From Paulinella micropora (taxonomy: Eukaryota > Cercozoa > Imbricatea > Euglyphida): DNA of 64,000 nucleotides. Below are positions 58,741 through 64,000 of the stretch, one piece after another; position 1 is the stretch's first letter, and each line of letters begins with the position of its first letter. The DNA is taken from contig BJOX01000358.1 of assembly GCA_009731375.1 (NCBI GenBank), forward strand, positions 370,933 to 434,932, given 5' to 3'. The position numbers and the translations under genes were made by a program. The notes under the pieces are model-generated. The model was not told the DNA's origin. It ran no database searches and saw nothing but the letters and a program-made list of their open reading frames with translations.

Positions 58741-58750
58741 CGCGGCTGAC

Positions 58751-62363
<3,613 letters not shown>

Positions 62364-62472
62364 CTTCGTTGTGTTTGAACAGAGTTCTGTTGCTTCTCCT
62401 GCAGGACTGTGGCGGTGCAAAAGTGCAATGAGTGGGAAATTGCTGCCGTCCGGCCTGTTCTTCACAGTGGAC

Positions 62473-62680
62473 CGGTTCAATGCATACATTGAAATTTTTT
62501 TTCAATGCATGCATTGAAATTTTTTTCAATGCGTGCATTGAAATTTTTGCATGCATTGACATTTTTCCATGCATCTAGTCCTAGTAGTCTAGCTAGTGCA
62601 TGCATCTAAGTGCATCAAAATTTTTCAATGTATATGCATGCATATGCATTGAAATTTCAATGCATGTGCATCTAGTGATC
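62473..62680. repeat. Palindromic TGCATGCATTGAAATTTTT repeat upstream of DNPEP
   Basis: Three to five copies of CAATGCATGCATTGAAATTT and shorter TGCATGCA blocks. Each core is its own reverse complement. It lies about 110-320 bases upstream of the probable DNPEP start, so it may sit in the promoter; function unknown. Confidence 0.75.
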
Positions 62681-63049
62681 ATTCTCATCGAACCTGAACA
62701 CCTCAGTGACTATATCGGAATAGCATGATTGATACATTAAACTTAGTTCATCTCTGCTGTGTGATATCGATACATTGCCACCTAGCTTCCTACACGTACT
62801 GCTCGACGTCAGCTCCCTGATATCAACGCATCGCTACTGCGCTCAATTGTCTCAATCCCGCTTCCTCATCCCGATATCCTGCACCTGCTGATTTCATTCT
62901 ACAATACTCTACACAATCGACACAGTTCTTTTTCATCTTTTTCTGAGGTTTAAAGAGATCTATCTTATTTATCCTTTTCCTTTTTCTCAGACAAGTCACT
63001 GACACATCGTTAGTAGTATAGGGGGCCACTTCCTGACACTTTTTCAGTG
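62681..63049. other. Intergenic sequence upstream of DNPEP
   Basis: Ordinary composition with no gene recognised; the frame at 62823-63029 has no family resemblance. Confidence 0.5.
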
Positions 63050-63199
63050 CAGCAGTTTCTCTAGAAAAACCATACTAAGAGCAGTTATTTATTTTTTATG
63101 TTACATGTTTATAACAAATACAGATAGACAAAAGAAATAAAAACTGCTATCTGTAAATAATTATAATTTAAATAAAGAAAATAAAGACACATATAGGAT

Positions 63200-63603
63200 G
63201 ACAAACAAAGACACACAGATATTTAGAATGTCCAATGGTAATAACGAAAAGATACTAATGGTAAAAATTCAATGGAGAGAAGGAGGAAAGGTTATCTGTA
63301 AGAGTTTCTGCATCTGAAAGAAAAAATCAAAAGAGCAAGCACTGGAAGAAGCAAAGAAATATCACGATGAATACCTAAATATGATGATTTGAAAATTAAT
63401 TACGATAAAGAAACAAGAATAATTAAAAAAGAAAAGAAGAAAATTTGGAAGCATAAAGATTTTAAGTGTGAATGTGGTGCAGAAATACATAATAATGGAA
63501 ACAAAGGGCGACATATAAAGTCTCAGAAACATATTTCAGCAACTTACAAAATTATAGAAAAAGAAAAACCTCACATAGTTTTGATCAATTTATTATTTTT
63601 TTA
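63200..63603 (+). pseudogene. Broken AT-rich ORF(s) with AP2-like and C2H2-like motifs
   Basis: From about 63236 the frame reads VKIQWREGGKVICKSF, a stop, then EQALEEAKKYHDEYL and another stop. From 63389 a 71-codon ORF contains WKHKDFKCECGAEIHNNGNK then RHIKSQKH, a CxC...H...H zinc finger. The WREGGK...KSF...A...A.KY pattern resembles AP2-type domains, and the CECG...H..S.KH pattern resembles small fingers; both occur in genes of giant viruses and virophages. The AT content is far above the rest of the window. Decayed integrated DNA is the likely reading. Confidence 0.5.
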
Positions 63604-63683
63604 ATGTCTAATGTATTTACTTTCTTTTTATTCTTGCACTGCTTTGTATGTTCTCCAGTTTTACATCTAATGATTTTAATAAA

Positions 63684-63867
63684 TTAATATTTTTTCTCTT
63701 TTGTAATTTGTTTAACTTTATCTACTAACTGCTCCTTCGGTTCTATTTCTTCCTGTTGCTCATCAACATGAGTCTTTAATAATTCACTAGGCCTTACTAA
63801 GTCTTCTTCAGATACGATAACTTTGCAGCACTTACGGCCCTTAACCTTGAATATATTTTTACTAAAT
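63684..63867 (-). pseudogene. AT-rich lysine/glutamate ORF remnant
   Basis: Open for about 60 codons without an ATG: KNIFKVKGRKCCKVIVSEED, then an acidic/lysine-rich stretch ending TKEKKY and TAA. Upstream frames are broken by stops. No family recognised; composition matches the neighbouring island. Confidence 0.4.
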
Positions 63868-64000
63868 TACTTATCACCTTTAGAAAAAATAGTTCTTTCT
63901 AATTTTTTCTTACTCTTGTTCCCTTAGGGAATTCATTAATCAAAAGATTTTTGTATATTTCCTGCGTGTTTTTTTTTCAGTCCCTTCATAAACATTAATA
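63868..64000. other. AT-rich right edge
   Basis: AT-rich sequence with short broken frames; nothing else recognised. Confidence 0.5.

Overview
This is nuclear DNA from an intron-rich eukaryote. Three conserved eukaryotic genes are cut into many 23-250 bp exons, and the introns are made mostly of microsatellites (TATC/GATA, TATG/CATA, CT/GA, GT, AAT, and TTAGGG-like units). I cannot name the species. The genes end in TGA or TAG as their families predict, so the standard code fits. A protist or alga seems likelier than an animal, but that is inference.

Layout: (1) 1-1500: AAT/GAT microsatellites, a tRNA-headed SINE copy and an assembly gap. (2) 1619-13077, minus strand: an anoctamin (TMEM16) membrane protein. 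I phased 25 exons (642 codons) without a break; the last exons lie beyond the left edge. (3) 13078-14861: intergenic region with a long CT tract between divergent genes. (4) 14862-31910, plus strand: SNAPC4, the large MYB subunit of the snRNA-activating complex, ending in a microsatellite-encoded poly-serine tail. (5) 31911-39563: no conserved gene; AAT-associated SINE copies, a small inverted-repeat element, a dispersed repeat and a two-exon zinc-ribbon ORF. (6) 39564-49960, minus strand: a complete Ty3/gypsy-like LTR retrotransposon with 247 bp LTRs and a GGTA target duplication. Its gag and pol share one frame, separated by a single UGA followed by CGG. (7) 50771-62363, minus strand: aspartyl aminopeptidase (DNPEP, M18), with the catalytic motifs visible. 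(8) about 63050-64000: an AT-rich island with broken ORFs resembling giant-virus or virophage-type proteins.

The most striking signal is architectural. About 48 truncated copies of exons sit inside the introns of all three genes and follow one rule. Copies upstream of an exon hold its acceptor plus 5' part; copies downstream hold its 3' part plus donor. I saw no exception. This fits repeated tandem duplication with one end in an exon and the other in the neighbouring microsatellite. In one case (anoctamin, 9892-10663) such a duplication appears to have created an intron inside an ancestral exon. Two further repeat families (about 440 bp and 452 bp) are bounded by GATA tracts, and a SINE is bounded by AAT tracts, so microsatellites and mobile elements are closely linked here.

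The three genes do not form a pathway: one is a membrane scramblase/channel, one an snRNA transcription factor, one a cytosolic peptidase. What they share is the way their introns have grown.
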